DNA from: JBGAHD01 sp044226395
GTDB taxonomy: Bacteria > Pseudomonadota > Gammaproteobacteria > Xanthomonadales > Ahniellaceae
Assembly (NCBI GenBank): GCA_044226395.1
Contig: JBGAHD010000005.1
Location: forward strand, 1-64,000
DNA: 64,000 nt
Direction of reading: 5' to 3'
Of this stretch, positions 43,294-55,000 are shown one piece after another. The notes below the pieces were generated by a model, which saw nothing but the letters and a program-made list of their open reading frames with translations, made no database searches and was not told where the DNA came from. Position numbers and translations under genes: made by a program. How positions within the stretch are numbered: the first letter of the stretch is position 1; each line of letters opens with the position of its first letter.

Positions 43294-43980
43294 TCAGGCG
43301 TTGTCCTCGACATGGGCCTGACGCTGCAGGATCTGCGAGAACTCTTCCTGGAAGGTGTCGTAGCGCACGTTGAGGCGATCGACCTTGTTCGAATAGCGGT
43401 TGTAGGCGATCACCGCCGGGATGGCCGCGAACAGACCCATGGCCGTGGCGATCAGGGCTTCGGAGATGCCGGGCGCGACCATGGCGATCGTCGCCTCCTT
43501 GACGTTGGCCAGGCCCTGGAACGCGATCATGATGCCCCACACCGTGCCGAACAGACCCACGTAAGGACTGGTCGAACCGACGGTGGCAAGAAACTCCAGG
43601 CTTTGCTCGAGGCGATCGACCTCGCGCGTGAGCGTGACCCGCATCGCGCGCTGCGCGCCTTCGATCATCGCGCTCGAATCCAGGCCGCGACGGCTGCGCA
43701 GGCGCGCGAATTCGCGAAAGCCGGCCTCGAACACGGACTCGAGGCCGGTCAGGGTCTCGCCGCGGCCGGTCATCTCGCGAAAGATCGCGGCCAGATCGGC
43801 GCCGGACCAGAAGCGCTCCTCGAACTCATTGGCCGCGCGGATCGCCCGATCGATCATGGCGCGCTTGCGGAAGATGATCATCCACGACGCCAACGAGGCC
43901 ATCAGCAGCAGGCTCATCACGATCTTGACCGGCAAGCTGGCCTGCAACACCAGACCCAAGATGTCGAGTTCCTGATTCAT
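43294..43980 (-). CDS. tolQ: Tol-Pal motor protein TolQ
   Basis: A 228-residue ExbB/TolQ family protein with three helices and the conserved cytoplasmic/membrane stretch LEFLATVGSTSPYVGLFGTVWGIM. It surrounds TolR in the inner-membrane motor. The gene lies three bases after ybgC. Confidence 0.96.
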   Translation of the reverse strand: MNQELDILGLVLQASLPVKIVMSLLLMASLASWMIIFRKRAMIDRAIRAANEFEERFWSGADLAAIFREMTGRGETLTGLESVFEAGFREFARLRSRRGLDSSAMIEGAQRAMRVTLTREVDRLEQSLEFLATVGSTSPYVGLFGTVWGIMIAFQGLANVKEATIAMVAPGISEALIATAMGLFAAIPAVIAYNRYSNKVDRLNVRYDTFQEEFSQILQRQAHVEDNA

Positions 43981-43983
43981 CGA

Positions 43984-44394
43984 TTACTCCGCAAGCAAAT
44001 GTTCGGGGATGGGCCGCGGCTTGAAGCTGGCCGCATCCAGGCAAGCCGCCTTGACCGTGGCGGCGATCAAGCGCGTCTGGTCGCTCACGCGTACCACGTC
44101 CTGGCTGAACTCCAGGCTGGCCGCGCCGCGACGGGTGAGCACGCAACTGACGTCGAGCAGATCGTCCAGCCGCGCCGGCGCGAGAAAATCCAAATGCATG
44201 CGCCGGATCGCGAACAGAATGCCCACGCGCTCGGTCAAGGCGCGCTGCTCGATGCCACCCTGGCGCAGCCAGTCGGTGCGCGCGCGTTCCAGATAGCGCA
44301 CGTAATTGGCGTGATACACCACGCCGCCGGCATCCGTGTCTTCATAGTACACGCGCACCGGCAGGCAAAAACGGAATCCGATCGCGGTACTCAT
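43984..44394 (-). CDS. ybgC: Acyl-CoA thioesterase YbgC (tol-pal associated)
   Basis: A 136-residue hot-dog fold thioesterase. [17 protein letters not shown] holds the catalytic Asp (D21 region) and is diagnostic for Ybg[11 protein letters not shown] follows. YbgC hydrolyses acyl-CoA or acyl-ACP and is linked to phospholipid enzymes at the inner membrane. The gene overlaps ruvB by four bases and precedes tolQ, as in most gammaproteobacteria. Confidence 0.95.
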   Translation of the reverse strand: MSTAIGFRFCLPVRVYYEDTDAGGVVYHANYVRYLERARTDWLRQGGIEQRALTERVGILFAIRRMHLDFLAPARLDDLLDVSCVLTRRGAASLEFSQDVVRVSDQTRLIAATVKAACLDAASFKPRPIPEHLLAE

Positions 44395-45437
44395 GCGGGC
44401 GGATCGGCGAACAGGTCGGGCACCGGGTCCTCGGCGCGCCGCGGCGGCGCCAGGCCGAAATGACGATAGGCGCGCGCCGTGGCCATGCGCCCGCGCGCGG
44501 TGCGAATCAGAAAACCCTGCTGGATCAGATACGGCTCGAGCACGTCCTCGATGGTGCCGCGCTCTTCCGACAGCGCGGCGGCCAGGGACTCGACGCCCAC
44601 CGGCCCGCCGTCGAAGCTTTCGATGATGGTGGTGAGCATGCGCCGGTCCAGCGCGTCGAAGCCTTCGGCATCGACCTTGAGCATGACCATCGCGGCATCC
44701 GCCGTGGCGCGCGTGATCGTGCCGTCGCCGCGGATCTGAGCGAAGTCGCGCACGCGGCGCAGCAGGCGATTGGCGATGCGCGGCGTGCCGCGCGCGCGGC
44801 GGGCGATTTCGTCGGCGCCTTCATCGTCGCAAGCGATGCCGAGAATCTTGGCCGAGCGGCGCACGATCGCGCCGAGCTCCTCGCGGTTGTAGAACTCCAG
44901 CCGCTGCACGATGCCGAAGCGATCGCGCAAGGGACTGGTCAGCAAGCCCGCGCGCGTGGTCGCGCCGATCAAAGTGAAGGGCGGCAGGTCGAGCTTGATC
45001 GAGCGCGCGGCCGGGCCTTCGCCGATCATGATGTCGATCTGGAAATCTTCCATCGCCGGATACAGCACTTCCTCGACCACGGGCGAGAGGCGATGGATCT
45101 CGTCGATGAACAGCACGTCCTTGGGCTGGAGATTGGTCAGCAGCGCGGCCAGGTCGCCGGCACGCTCGAGCACCGGGCCCGAGGTTTGCCGCAAGCTCAC
45201 GCCCAGCTCATTGGCGATGACGTGCGACAGCGTGGTCTTGCCCAGGCCCGGCGGTCCGAAGATCAGCACGTGATCCATGGACTCGCCGCGACGACGCGCG
45301 GCCTCGATATAGATGCTCATCTGCTCGCGCACGGCCGCCTGGCCCAGGTATTCGCCCAGGCGCTTGGGTCGGATCGAGGCTTCGCTGAGCTCGTCCTCGC
45401 GATGGGCTTGCGCGCCGATCAGGCGGTCCGTGGACAT
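44391..45437 (-). CDS. ruvB: Holliday junction branch migration ATPase RuvB
   Basis: The 348-residue AAA+ motor drives branch migration with RuvA. Seen are LGEYLGQ, Walker [11 protein letters not shown], Walker B LFIDEIHR, sensor region GATTRAG and the C-terminal winged-helix domain ([19 protein letters not shown]). It is separated from ruvA by kup, and overlaps ybgC by four bases. Confidence 0.98.
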   Translation of the reverse strand: MSTDRLIGAQAHREDELSEASIRPKRLGEYLGQAAVREQMSIYIEAARRRGESMDHVLIFGPPGLGKTTLSHVIANELGVSLRQTSGPVLERAGDLAALLTNLQPKDVLFIDEIHRLSPVVEEVLYPAMEDFQIDIMIGEGPAARSIKLDLPPFTLIGATTRAGLLTSPLRDRFGIVQRLEFYNREELGAIVRRSAKILGIACDDEGADEIARRARGTPRIANRLLRRVRDFAQIRGDGTITRATADAAMVMLKVDAEGFDALDRRMLTTIIESFDGGPVGVESLAAALSEERGTIEDVLEPYLIQQGFLIRTARGRMATARAYRHFGLAPPRRAEDPVPDLFADPPA

Positions 45438-45443
45438 GAGGGA

Positions 45444-47336
45444 CTAGATCTCCACCTGCGTGCCGAGTTCCACCAGGCGATTACCCGGAATCTTGAAGAA
45501 GCTGGTGGCGCTGACGGTGTTGCGCAGCATGAAGGCAAACAGCTTGTCGCGCCAGATCGGCATGCCCTTGCGCGCGCTCGCGACGATGGTCTCGCGACTG
45601 GCGAAATACGTGATCTCCTCGGGATCGAGGCTTAGCCCCTGGGTCGCGCACAGCGGCAGGGCCGAGGGCACGTCCTGATCCTCGGTGAAGCCAAAGCGCA
45701 GATTGACGCGGAAGAACTCCGAACCCAGCGAGGTCACCAGCACGCGCTCGCCACGCTCGACGCGCGGTTCGGTCACGGTCTCGACCGTCAGCAGGATATT
45801 GCGTTGATGCAGCACTTTGTTGTGCTTGAGGTTGTGCAGCAGCGCCTCGGGCGCGTAGTCATTGGCCGCGGTGAGAAAGATCGCCGTGCCCGGCACGCGC
45901 AGCGGCGGCTGGGTCTTGATCGACGCGACGAACTCGCTGAGCTTGAGCTTCTTCGCGCGCATCTCCTCGACCAGCAACTGTCGACCGCGACGCCAGGTGC
46001 GCATCACGGTGAAGATCAACACGCCCAGCGCCAGCGGGAACCACGCGCCCTCGAAGAACTTCGACAGGTTCGCGAACAGAAAGGCCATGTCCACGCACAG
46101 CATCATCAACACCAGGGGCACGACCACGACCTTGGCCACGTGCCAGCGGAAGCGCGCGACCACGACCAGGAGCAAGGTGTCGATCAGCATGGTGCCCGTC
46201 ACCGACACGCCGTAGGCCGAGGCCAGGGCGCTGGAACTCTTGAAGCTCAGCACCAGCAGAATCACCACCACCAGCAGCATGCGGTTGATCCACGGCACGT
46301 AGACCTGACCGATGCTCGCGGCCGAGGTGTGCTTGACCTCGAGGCGCGGCAAATAGCCGAGCAGCATCGCTTGACGCGCCACCGAGAACGCGCCCGAGAT
46401 CACGGCCTGCGAAGCGATCACCGTCGCCAGCGTCGCCAGGCCCACCAGCGGAAACAGCGACCACGCCGGCGCCAGTCGAAAGAATGGATTCTTGGCCGCG
46501 CCGGAATGTTCGAGCAGCAGCGCGCCTTGACCGAAGTAGTTCAACAACAGCGCCGGCAACACAAACCACAGCCACGCCAGGCGAATCGGCACGCGACCGA
46601 AATGACCCATGTCGGCGTACAGCGCTTCGCCACCGGTCACCGCCAGCACCACCGCGCCCAGCACCAAGGTACCCGCGATGCCGTGATGCGCGAAGAACTG
46701 CACCGCGTACCAGGGATTGATCGCGTGCAGCACGCGCGGCGCCTCGAAGATCTGCGCGATGCCGAGCACCGCGAGTGTCAGGAACCACAACACCATCACC
46801 GGCCCGAACACCTGACCCACGCGCTCGGTGCCCTTGGATTGAAACAGAAACAAACCCACGAGCACGCCGATGGTCACCGGCACCACGTATTCGTGCATGC
46901 CCGGCGCCGCGATCTCCAGACCCTCGACCGCCGACAGCACCGACATCGCCGGCGTGATCACGCCATCGCCGAAGAACAGCGCCGCGCCGAAGATGCCGAG
47001 AATGCCGACCACGTAGTTCGCGCCCGAAGCCACCGGCAGTGATCGCTGCGCCAGCGCCATCAGGGCCATGATGCCACCCTCGCCGCGATTGTCGGCGCGC
47101 ATGATCACGGTGACGTACTTGAAGGTCACGATCAGCATCAGCGACCACAGCGCCAGCGACAGAATGCCAAGCACGTTGGCGTCGGTCGCGGCCAAGCCGT
47201 AGGCGGGGCCGAAGGCCTCTTTCATCATGTACAGCGGACTGGTGCCGATGTCGCCGAACACCACGCCGATCGCGGCGACGACCAAGGCCGAGGTGCCCTG
47301 GCGCGAATGTCCGGAATGCGAGTCGCTGGCGCTCAT
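45444..47336 (-). CDS. kup: Low-affinity potassium transporter Kup
   Basis: A 630-residue KUP/HAK/KT family potassium-proton symporter with 12 predicted helices in the first about 430 residues and a cytoplasmic C-terminal domain. Signatures include [37 protein letters not shown] and [13 protein letters not shown]. It sits between ruvA and ruvB, six bases before ruvB and 22 bases after ruvA. Confidence 0.97.
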   Translation of the reverse strand: MSASDSHSGHSRQGTSALVVAAIGVVFGDIGTSPLYMMKEAFGPAYGLAATDANVLGILSLALWSLMLIVTFKYVTVIMRADNRGEGGIMALMALAQRSLPVASGANYVVGILGIFGAALFFGDGVITPAMSVLSAVEGLEIAAPGMHEYVVPVTIGVLVGLFLFQSKGTERVGQVFGPVMVLWFLTLAVLGIAQIFEAPRVLHAINPWYAVQFFAHHGIAGTLVLGAVVLAVTGGEALYADMGHFGRVPIRLAWLWFVLPALLLNYFGQGALLLEHSGAAKNPFFRLAPAWSLFPLVGLATLATVIASQAVISGAFSVARQAMLLGYLPRLEVKHTSAASIGQVYVPWINRMLLVVVILLVLSFKSSSALASAYGVSVTGTMLIDTLLLVVVARFRWHVAKVVVVPLVLMMLCVDMAFLFANLSKFFEGAWFPLALGVLIFTVMRTWRRGRQLLVEEMRAKKLKLSEFVASIKTQPPLRVPGTAIFLTAANDYAPEALLHNLKHNKVLHQRNILLTVETVTEPRVERGERVLVTSLGSEFFRVNLRFGFTEDQDVPSALPLCATQGLSLDPEEITYFASRETIVASARKGMPIWRDKLFAFMLRNTVSATSFFKIPGNRLVELGTQVEI

Positions 47337-47358
47337 CGAAATGCTCGGGCTAGAAGAT

Positions 47359-47952
47359 TCAACGCAAGGCGGCCTTGAGCGCCTTGCGGATGATGGTCTC
47401 GGCGCTGTCGCCGCTCTCGGCGACCTTGGCCACCAGACGCGTGACTTCGGCCGGCTTGTAACCCAGCGCCTGCAGCGCGACCGTGGCCTCGCTCACCGGA
47501 TCGGCCGGCACCGCGACCGCGGCGCCAAAGGTCGCGACACCGGTCGACAGGCCGTCGACGCGATCGCGCAGTTCCACCACGATGCGCTCGGCGGTCTTCT
47601 TGCCGATGCCGGGAATGCGCGTCAGCGCCGCCACGTCGGCGGTTTGCACCAGACGCGCGAACTCGTCGACGCTCGCGCCCGACAGAATCGCCAGCGCCGT
47701 CTTGGCGCCGATGCCGCTGACCTTGAGCAAGGTGCGAAACAAGGCGCGTTCGGCCTCGCGCGCGAAGCCGTAGAGCGCGACCGTGTCTTCTTTCACCGCG
47801 TAGTGCGTGACCAGAATCACTTCGCGCCCGAGCTCGGGCAGTTCGTAGAACGTCGACATGGGCGCGTCGAGTTCGTAGCCGACGCCGCCGACATCGAGCA
47901 TCAGGCTCGGCGGTTGCTTGGCGATGAGGGTGCCCTTGAGACGACCGATCAT
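47359..47952 (-). CDS. ruvA: Holliday junction branch migration protein RuvA
   Basis: A 197-residue junction-binding protein with the OB-fold start MIGRLKGTL, two helix-hairpin-helix motifs ([15 protein letters not shown] and [16 protein letters not shown]) and a flexible linker before the RuvB-binding domain. It lies 16 bases after ruvC. An upstream in-frame extension overlaps ruvC and is not used. Confidence 0.98.
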   Translation of the reverse strand: MIGRLKGTLIAKQPPSLMLDVGGVGYELDAPMSTFYELPELGREVILVTHYAVKEDTVALYGFAREAERALFRTLLKVSGIGAKTALAILSGASVDEFARLVQTADVAALTRIPGIGKKTAERIVVELRDRVDGLSTGVATFGAAVAVPADPVSEATVALQALGYKPAEVTRLVAKVAESGDSAETIIRKALKAALR

Positions 47953-47968
47953 GCGGGAACTCGCGTGC

Positions 47969-48487
47969 TCATCGTCGCCGCCAGGCGACGCGGGGAATAC
48001 CGATCCGCGCGGTCGTGGCCTGCGTGTGCGCATGCGTCAGCGCCACGGCCAGGGCATCGGCCGCGTCGGCCTGAAGTTTCTGATGAATATTCAACAGCAC
48101 GCCGACCATGTGCTGGATCTGCGATTTCTCCGCGCCGCCCGTGCCCACGACCGCGAGCTTGACCTCTTTCGCCGCGTACTCGCTGATCGCGAGACCCCGC
48201 GACACCACGGCGCAAATCGCCGCGCCACGCGCCTGACCGAGCTTGAGCGCCGAATCGGGGTTGCGCGCCATGAACACGCGCTCGATCGCCACTTCGCTGG
48301 GGCGCCATTGGTCGATCAAGGCACCGACGTCGTCGAAGATCTGCTTCAGGCGCAAAGGAAAATTCTCGTTGTCGAGCAGATGAATCGCGGCATGATGCAC
48401 ATGCACCGAGCGTCCGGCGACATCGACATCGATCACGCCGACGCCGGTGCGCTGCGAGCCGGGATCTATGCCCAGGATGCGGCGCAT
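47969..48487 (-). CDS. ruvC: Holliday junction resolvase RuvC
   Basis: A 172-residue endonuclease with the RNase H-like fold. Catalytic acidic residues are recognisable: D8 in [12 protein letters not shown], the Glu of VAIERVF, and the C-terminal pair in [15 protein letters not shown]. It is first of ruvC-ruvA-kup-ruvB and follows yebC by 67 bases. Confidence 0.98.
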   Translation of the reverse strand: MRRILGIDPGSQRTGVGVIDVDVAGRSVHVHHAAIHLLDNENFPLRLKQIFDDVGALIDQWRPSEVAIERVFMARNPDSALKLGQARGAAICAVVSRGLAISEYAAKEVKLAVVGTGGAEKSQIQHMVGVLLNIHQKLQADAADALAVALTHAHTQATTARIGIPRVAWRRR

Positions 48488-48554
48488 GCGCTTCGACCGT
48501 GGCGGCGGCCCGCGCCTTGTCCGGCGTTACGCGCGGCCAGGCGCGGCGCGCGCG

Positions 48555-49295
<741 letters not shown>

Positions 49296-49349
49296 GACTG
49301 CGTTCGATGTCTTGGAAAAATGTTTGCGATATTAACAGTCCGAGGCACC

Positions 49350-49385
49350 GATCAGACCCATCCCCGGGCAAAAACCCCGGTGGGA
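49350..49385 (-). terminator. Possible hairpin terminator after the alpha/beta hydrolase gene
   Basis: In the 102-base gap a stem CCGGG/CCCGG, extended by CCCA/TGGG across a bulge, can form on the minus strand past the hydrolase stop. There is no trailing T-run on that strand, so the call is weak. Confidence 0.3.
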
Positions 49386-49397
49386 TCGCGCGACGCC

Positions 49398-50024
49398 TCA
49401 GGCGGCGACGGCGAAATCGCCGTGGCGCAGGAAGCGCACCGCCAACCGGGCCACCTCGTCGGAGAACACCAGGCCCGTGTGCGTCGCGGGCACGATCATG
49501 TGCGCGGCTAGGCCATCGAGCTGGGTCTCGGCCACGGCCACGGTGCCGTCATTGGGCTTGCCCAGGCCATCGGCGAGCAGGCCAATGCCGATCGGCAGGC
49601 GACCGGCGACCATGCCAACCTCGCAAGCGCCGGTCCAGGGCGCGACGCCGTCGCGCAGCAGTTCGAAGCTTCGTCCGATCAGGGCGCGTCCGCCCGGCCA
49701 CAAAGCCAGGCGCTGCGCCGCGCGGCTGCCGCGCAGCGGCGAGCCCAGGCACACGAGCCGCCCAAAATGCTCGGGCACGTGCTGGCGCAGCGTTTCCAGC
49801 GCGATCAAACCGCCGAGGCTGTGACCGATCACGTGCAGCCGCTCGGCCGCGGTCTCGGCGAGGCGTCGGCCCAGTCGCTCGATCGCGGGCGCCGGACCAC
49901 CGGAGACGCTGGTGTAATCGAAGATGCTCACCTCGAAGCCCTCGGCGCGCAAACGCCGACCGAGCGCGGTCAAGGCGAACCCGCGCATCCACAGCCCGTG
50001 GACCAGCACCACTTGCTCGCTCAT
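49398..50024 (-). CDS. Alpha/beta hydrolase (lipase/esterase-like)
   Basis: A 208-residue alpha/beta-hydrolase fold protein. HGLWMRG near residue 9 forms the oxyanion region and GHSLGG near residue 69 the nucleophile elbow with the catalytic Ser; a late His in VPATHTGLVFS is the likely third member. It is close to the PGAP1/palmitoyl thioesterase-like lipases. No signal peptide. It follows aspS by 29 bases on the same strand. Substrate unknown. Confidence 0.85.
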   Translation of the reverse strand: MSEQVVLVHGLWMRGFALTALGRRLRAEGFEVSIFDYTSVSGGPAPAIERLGRRLAETAAERLHVIGHSLGGLIALETLRQHVPEHFGRLVCLGSPLRGSRAAQRLALWPGGRALIGRSFELLRDGVAPWTGACEVGMVAGRLPIGIGLLADGLGKPNDGTVAVAETQLDGLAAHMIVPATHTGLVFSDEVARLAVRFLRHGDFAVAA

Positions 50025-50053
50025 CGCGCGCGCCCCTGTTCGCTCGCGATAGC

Positions 50054-51832
<1,779 letters not shown>

Positions 51833-52040
51833 GCTGAAAACTCCGGCTTCGCGGGCCACGACGGCCGCGCGCCCGCGACGCGGGACCGGCAATCCTAATC
51901 GCGCCCATGTTGCGGTGCAAACAACCGGCGGCGACTAGCCCCCGACCCCGCCCCGCGCCGGCCGCCCGCGCGACCCGAATCCGCCAGAAATCCGCCCCAT
52001 GTCGGCTGGTAAAGTGCACGCGTCTTTTGGGGAACTCCAC

Positions 52041-55000
52041 ATGTCGATCGCTCATACCTTGCTTGCGCCCTTGCGGTGGCTGGGCGCGCTGCTGCGCCTG
52101 ATTCTTGGTGAAATCAGCTGGCGTCCGGTGCCATGGCAGGCGGCCACCGGCGCGTCGATGCGCGCCAAGCCCTGGCATTGGCTGGGCGGCGCGCTCGCGT
52201 TCGCCGGCCTCGCCTGGGGTGGCCACTGGCTGTACACGCGGCCAAAGCCCGTCGATCCCGAAGCGATCACCTTCACCGTCGAGGCCCCGACCAAGACCGA
52301 CTACACGCAGACGCCGCCCACCGTCTTGCCGTTGACCATCAATTTTTCCAGTTCGGCCGCGCCGATCGAATTGATCGAGAAAGCGCCGGTCGGCATCACG
52401 ATGACGCCCGACCTCGCCGGCACCTGGCTGTGGCGCGACGACACGCACATCACCTTCCAGCCCGCCAGCGACTGGCCGGTCGGCACGCACTTCAAGGTGC
52501 GCTTCGACGCCAAGGCCCTGGTGGCGCCCAAGGTCAAGCTCGCCGAGGATCGTTTCGAGTTCGACACCGCGCCCTTCGTCGCCAGCTTCGACACGGGCGA
52601 GTTCTATCAGGACCCGCAAGACCCCAATCTCAAGAAGGGCGCGTTCACCGTGGCCTTCACCCATCCGGTCGACGTGGCCGCGTTCGAGCGCCTGCTGCGC
52701 TTCGAGATGGCCGATGGCGCCGGCAAGAAACTCGACGCGCCGGCCGTGGTGGTCAGCTATGACGAGCGCAAGCTCAAGGCCTTCGTCCAGTCCGCGCCGC
52801 TGACGGTGCCGGAAAACGGCGGCAATCTGCACCTGTACGTCGACGCCGGCGCGGTCAGCGCGCTCGGTGGTCCGCGCATGGACAACGGCATCGACTACAA
52901 CATCGGCCTGCCCTCGCTGTACTCGGTCGAAGTCAACGACGTGAACTTGTCGCTGGCCGATAACGAACGCTTCGAGCCGGAGCAAGTGATGGTGGTCGAC
53001 TTCAACGACTCGCTGCGCGATCGCGACGTCAACGAGGCCGTGCGCCTGTACCTGCTGCCCGAGTTCAACGATCGCCAGCCTGTCGATCAGCAATCCTCGC
53101 CTTATGCCTGGTCGACCGGCGAAGTCGACGAAGCGACGTTGAAGAAATCCAAGCCCATCACGCTCTCGCCCATCGTCGCCGAGCGCGAGTACGTGACCAC
53201 GCACAGTTTTCGTTACGAAGCCCCGCCGGGCCGCTATGTCTACGCGCGCATCAATCGCGGCTTGCGCTCCTTCGGTGGTTTCCTGCTGGGCAAGCCTTAT
53301 GCGACGACGCTGAGCGTGCCGGCCTATCCCGAGATGCTGCGCTTCGTCGGCGACGGCGCCCTGCTGAGCCTCAAGGGCGAGCAGCGCGTGACCGTGGCCG
53401 CGCGCAACGTGCCGGGCCTGCGCGTGGAAATCGCGCGCGTGCTGCCCGATCAGTTGCAGCACCTGATCAAGTACAACAGCGGCAGCTATGGTTCGCCGAG
53501 TCTGTACGAGATCTCCACCGACAGCCTGACCGAGCGCTTCGACAAGCGCATCGCGCTCACGCTCGACAGCCCGGCCAAGACGCACTACGAGGGCATCGAT
53601 CTGGGCGAATACTTCAGCGCCAACACGCACGGCGTGTTCCTGCTGCGCCTGTATCGCTTCGACCCCGAGAACGAGCCCGCGGCCGAACCCGACCGCGACC
53701 CCACCAATGCCGACGAGTCGTCGAGCTATGACGATTCTGGCGATGGCCTGCTCGATTCGCGCCTGGTGGTGCTGACCGATTTGGGCATGGTCAGCAAGCG
53801 CGCGCTCGACGGCCAACGCAATGTCTTCGTGATGTCGTTGGCGCAAGGCACGCCGTCGGCGAATGCCAAGGTCAGCGTCATCGCGCGCAATGGCGAGACC
53901 CTGCTCAGCGAAACCACCGACGAGGCCGGTCAGGCGAATCTGCCGCCGCTCGGCGGGTTCCGTCGCGAGAAGGAACCGGTGATGCTGACCGTCGCGCGCG
54001 ACGGCGATCTGTCTTTCCTGCCGCTGGGCGATAGCTCGCGCACGCTGGAATTGTCGCGCTTCGATGTCGGCGGCGAGATCAACGCGCTCGATCCGGGCAA
54101 GCTCAAGGGCTATTTGTTTTCGGAGCGCGGCCTGTATCGACCGGGCGACACCATCCACATCGGCATGATCGTGCGCGCGCAGGACTGGGATCGCCCGATC
54201 GCGGGCCTGCCGCTGGAGTTCGTGCTGACCGATCCGCGCGGCACCGAAGTGCGGCGAGAACAGTTCGCGCTGGGCGACGTCGGTTTCGAGGAACAGGAAT
54301 ACACGCCGGCCGACACCGCGCCGACGGGTTCGTGGGAAGCGGGTCTGTACCTGATCGGTGAACATCAAGAACGCACGCAGCTGGGTACGACCACGGTGCA
54401 GGTGCGCGACTTCGTGCCCGATCGCATGCGCGTGCGCGTGCGCTTCTCGGAAGAAGTGAGCGAAGGCTGGGTCAAGCCCGATGCGCTCAAGGGCATGGTC
54501 AAGGTCGAGAACCTGTTCGGCACGCCGGCGCAGGATCGTCGCGTCACCGCGACCTTGATGCTGCAACCGGCATATCCGAGTTTCCCGAGCTACCCGGGCT
54601 ATAACTTCTACGACCCGCAACGCGCGAAGGACGGCTACACCGAGGAGCTGACCGAAACCACGACCGATGCCAACGGCGACGCCGAACTCGCGCTCGATCT
54701 AGCGCAGTACGACCGCGCCACGTATCAGCTGCGCCTGCTGACCGAAGCGTTCGAGTCCGGCGGTGGCCGCGGCGTGACCGCGCAGACGGGCGTGCTGGTG
54801 TCGAGCAATGCGTACCTGGTGGGCCTGCGCGCGCAGGATTCGTTGAGCTACGTGCAGCGCGGCGCCGCGCGCAAGATCAACCTCATCGCCATCGATGCCC
54901 AGGCCAAGCCGACCGCGGTCGAGGGCTTGCGCGCGGTGTTGATCGAACGTCACTACGTGTCGGTGCTGACCAAGCAGGATTCGGGGCTGTACAAGTACGT

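Noticed and set aside
51999..52041. Earlier ATG (51999) as start of the macroglobulin gene
   Set aside because: No ribosome binding site precedes it, whereas GGGGA stands eight bases before the ATG at 52041.
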